Assembly (NCBI RefSeq): GCF_020423045.1
Contig: NZ_CP081943.1
Span: 3,720,001-3,784,000 of the forward strand
Length of the DNA stretch: 64,000 nt
Source of the DNA: Pseudomonas sp. MM213
Lineage (GTDB): Bacteria > Pseudomonadota > Gammaproteobacteria > Pseudomonadales > Pseudomonadaceae
Direction of reading: 5' to 3'
Shown here: positions 62,541-64,000 of the stretch, piece by piece
How positions within the stretch are numbered: the stretch's first letter is position 1
How the letters are laid out: each line of letters opens with the position of its first letter
Notes under the pieces: generated by a model
Seen by the model: only the letters and a program-made list of their open reading frames with translations
The model's database searches: none
Told to the model about the DNA's origin: nothing
Translations under genes and position numbers: made by a program

Positions 62541-63380
62541 ATGAGCGAAGATCGATCGAGCAACGGGCAGAAGTCATGGCTGGGTAAGCTCACCCAGGCT
62601 TTTGCCCACGAGCCGAAGAACCGTCAGGAGCTGCTGGAGCTCCTGCGCGATGCACATCAAAACAAGTTGCTGGACAGCGAAGCGCTGGCCATCGTCGAAG
62701 GCGCCATCCAGGTTGCAGACCTGCAAGTACGGGACATCATGGTCCCGCGCTCGCAGATGATCAGCATCAAGGCGACCCAGACACCCCGCGAGTTTTTGCC
62801 CGCAGTGGTCGACTCGGCCCACTCCCGTTACCCCGTCATTGGCGAAAGCCACGATGACGTGATGGGCGTGTTGCTGGCCAAGGACTTGCTGCCGTTGATC
62901 CTCAGGGAGAACGGTGACAGCTTCAACATCAAGGACCTGCTGCGCCCGGCCACCTTCGTGCCCGAGTCCAAGCGCCTGAATGTGTTGCTGCGCGAATTCC
63001 GCGCCAACCACAACCACATGGCCATCGTCATCGACGAATACGGCGGCGTGGCAGGTCTGGTGACCATCGAAGACGTGCTGGAACAGATCGTCGGCGACAT
63101 CGAAGACGAGCATGACGTCGAGGAAGACAGCTACATCAAGCCGCTGCCCAGCGGTGATTTCCTGGTCAAGGCCCTGACGCCGATCGAGAACTTCAACGAA
63201 TTCTTCGACAGCGAGTTCTCCGACGATGAATTCGACACCGTTGGCGGCCTGGTGATGAGCGCGTTCGGGCACTTGCCAAAACGCAACGAAATCACTGAAA
63301 TCGGCCCTTACCGCTTCCGCATCCTGAACGCCGACAGTCGTCGGATTCATTTGCTGCGCCTGACACCTATTGCCCGTTAA
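62541..63380 (+). CDS. corC: CBS-domain ion-transport protein CorC/YbeX
   Basis: A 279-residue cytosolic CorC-type protein without the DUF21 membrane domain. Two CBS domains start near VRDIMVPRSQMISIKATQTP (residue 66) and in the NVLLREFRANHNHMAIVIDE region (residue 150). A CorC_HlyC domain closes the protein, near GDFLVKALTPIENF. It is linked to Mg/Co efflux and, in recent work, to ribosome function with YbeY/YbeZ. It is followed by lnt after 8 bp. Confidence 0.95.
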   Translation: MSEDRSSNGQKSWLGKLTQAFAHEPKNRQELLELLRDAHQNKLLDSEALAIVEGAIQVADLQVRDIMVPRSQMISIKATQTPREFLPAVVDSAHSRYPVIGESHDDVMGVLLAKDLLPLILRENGDSFNIKDLLRPATFVPESKRLNVLLREFRANHNHMAIVIDEYGGVAGLVTIEDVLEQIVGDIEDEHDVEEDSYIKPLPSGDFLVKALTPIENFNEFFDSEFSDDEFDTVGGLVMSAFGHLPKRNEITEIGPYRFRILNADSRRIHLLRLTPIAR

Positions 63381-63388
63381 GGACTGAC

Positions 63389-64000
63389 ATGCTCCGCGTA
63401 ACCCGCCCCGGCTGGCCCGGTAACCTGCTGGCCGTGGCGGCCGGCGCACTCACCACCCTGGCCCTGGCGCCGTTCGATATCTGGCCGTTGGCACTGCTGG
63501 CGGTCGGGTTCTTTTATGCCGGCTTGCGCGAACTGAACCCACGTCAGGCCCTTGGCCGTGGCTGGTGTTTCGGTTTTGGCCTGTTTGGCGCGGGCACCAG
63601 CTGGATCTACTACAGCATTCACAACTTCGGTGGCGCTTCCGTGCTGCTGGCCGGGTTCCTGATGCTGCTCTTCACCGCAGCGATTGCCTGGTTTTTCGCC
63701 CTGCCCGCCTGGATCTGGGCGCGCTGGCTGCGACGCAACGAGGCGCCGCTGGCCGATGCCCTGGCATTTGCGGCGTTGTGGGTCGGCCAGGAAGCGTTTC
63801 GTGGCTGGTTCCTGACCGGTTTCCCGTGGCTCTACTCCGGTTACAGCCAGCTCGACGGCCCGTTGGCCGGACTCGCCCCGGTGGGCGGGATGTGGCTGAT
63901 TTCCTTCATCCTGGCCCTGACCGCCGCACTGATCTACAACGCCTTGCGCCTGGTGAAAGCGGGTCGCAAAGCCTTCATCGCCGCCGGCGTATTGCTGTTG
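63389..64000 (+). CDS. lnt: Apolipoprotein N-acyltransferase, 5' part
   Basis: The first 204 codons of lnt, cut by the window end. The N-terminus is hydrophobic with Lnt marks: LLAVAAGALTTLALAPFDIW, GAGTSWIYYSIHNFGG and WFLTGFPWLYSGYSQ. The catalytic nitrilase-like domain (Glu-Lys-Cys) lies beyond the window. Lnt adds the third acyl chain to lipoproteins in the inner membrane. The start ATG at 63389 is 8 bp after the corC stop, with AAGGA just upstream. Confidence 0.95.
   Translation, partial: MLRVTRPGWPGNLLAVAAGALTTLALAPFDIWPLALLAVGFFYAGLRELNPRQALGRGWCFGFGLFGAGTSWIYYSIHNFGGASVLLAGFLMLLFTAAIAWFFALPAWIWARWLRRNEAPLADALAFAALWVGQEAFRGWFLTGFPWLYSGYSQLDGPLAGLAPVGGMWLISFILALTAALIYNALRLVKAGRKAFIAAGVLLL

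Overview
The window is chromosomal DNA of a Pseudomonas, most likely of the P. fluorescens group. The evidence is GC-rich codon use, sixteen REP-type palindromic elements of the GTAGGAGCGAGGCTTGCCCG kind between genes, and a right-hand half whose gene order follows the P. aeruginosa PAO1 region as I remember it (rhlE, Lrp, hrpB, CDF, amn, AidB-like, ladS, thiD, thiE, hemL, miaB, ybeZ, ybeY, corC, lnt). No rRNA, tRNA, CRISPR array, prophage or intact insertion sequence was seen.

Layout. 0.2-6.8 kb: an MFS exporter, a HigBA toxin-antitoxin pair with a palindromic operator, a DJ-1-like protein lacking the usual nucleophilic cysteine, a secreted YolA-like protein, an AzgA-type purine permease overlapping trmA, and a LysR regulator. 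7-14.5 kb: a quinate/shikimate catabolic locus made of aroQ, an AroE-like dehydrogenase, a TetR regulator, quiC (3-dehydroshikimate dehydratase), an MFS transporter and a chemoreceptor. Its control DNA holds two related TetR-like operators and a 15-bp sequence identical to the PcaR box as I recall it, so the pathway seems tied both to a local repressor and to the beta-ketoadipate pathway that consumes its product, protocatechuate. 14.5-21 kb: a DMT exporter, a TIM-barrel isomerase plus Gfo/Idh oxidoreductase operon, an IclR regulator, and a KSTD-like flavoprotein (frameshifted at a C tract) plus aldo/keto reductase operon. The same roughly 20-bp motif lies in front of both operons, suggesting one small IclR regulon of unknown substrate.

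21-35 kb: mostly housekeeping genes (zinc metallopeptidase, alpha/beta hydrolase, HAD phosphatase with tesB, GNAT, a histone-deacetylase-like amidohydrolase, BaiN-like flavoprotein, rhlE, EamA exporter, Lrp, DEDDh exonuclease, NYN protein, DUF2076, YciC-like protein, EEP hydrolase). 35-42.2 kb: an accessory block with an NMT1/SsuA-type ABC importer, an omega-transaminase, an aldehyde dehydrogenase and a LysR regulator, bounded on both sides by REP pairs of the same subtype; it looks like an amine uptake and oxidation module. 42.3-64 kb: conserved core: hrpB, a lipoprotein, CDF transporter, an envelope protein, Lrp, DUF2788, rluE, amn, an AidB-like dehydrogenase, the Gac/Rsm-linked sensor ladS, thiD-thiE-hemL, a Sel1-like protein, a DUF1820 protein, and the miaB-ybeZ-ybeY-corC-lnt cluster, with lnt cut by the window end.

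No wholly new system is evident. The strongest unexplained signals are the regulatory sites of the quinate locus and the IclR-linked redox cluster with its frameshifted flavoenzyme.
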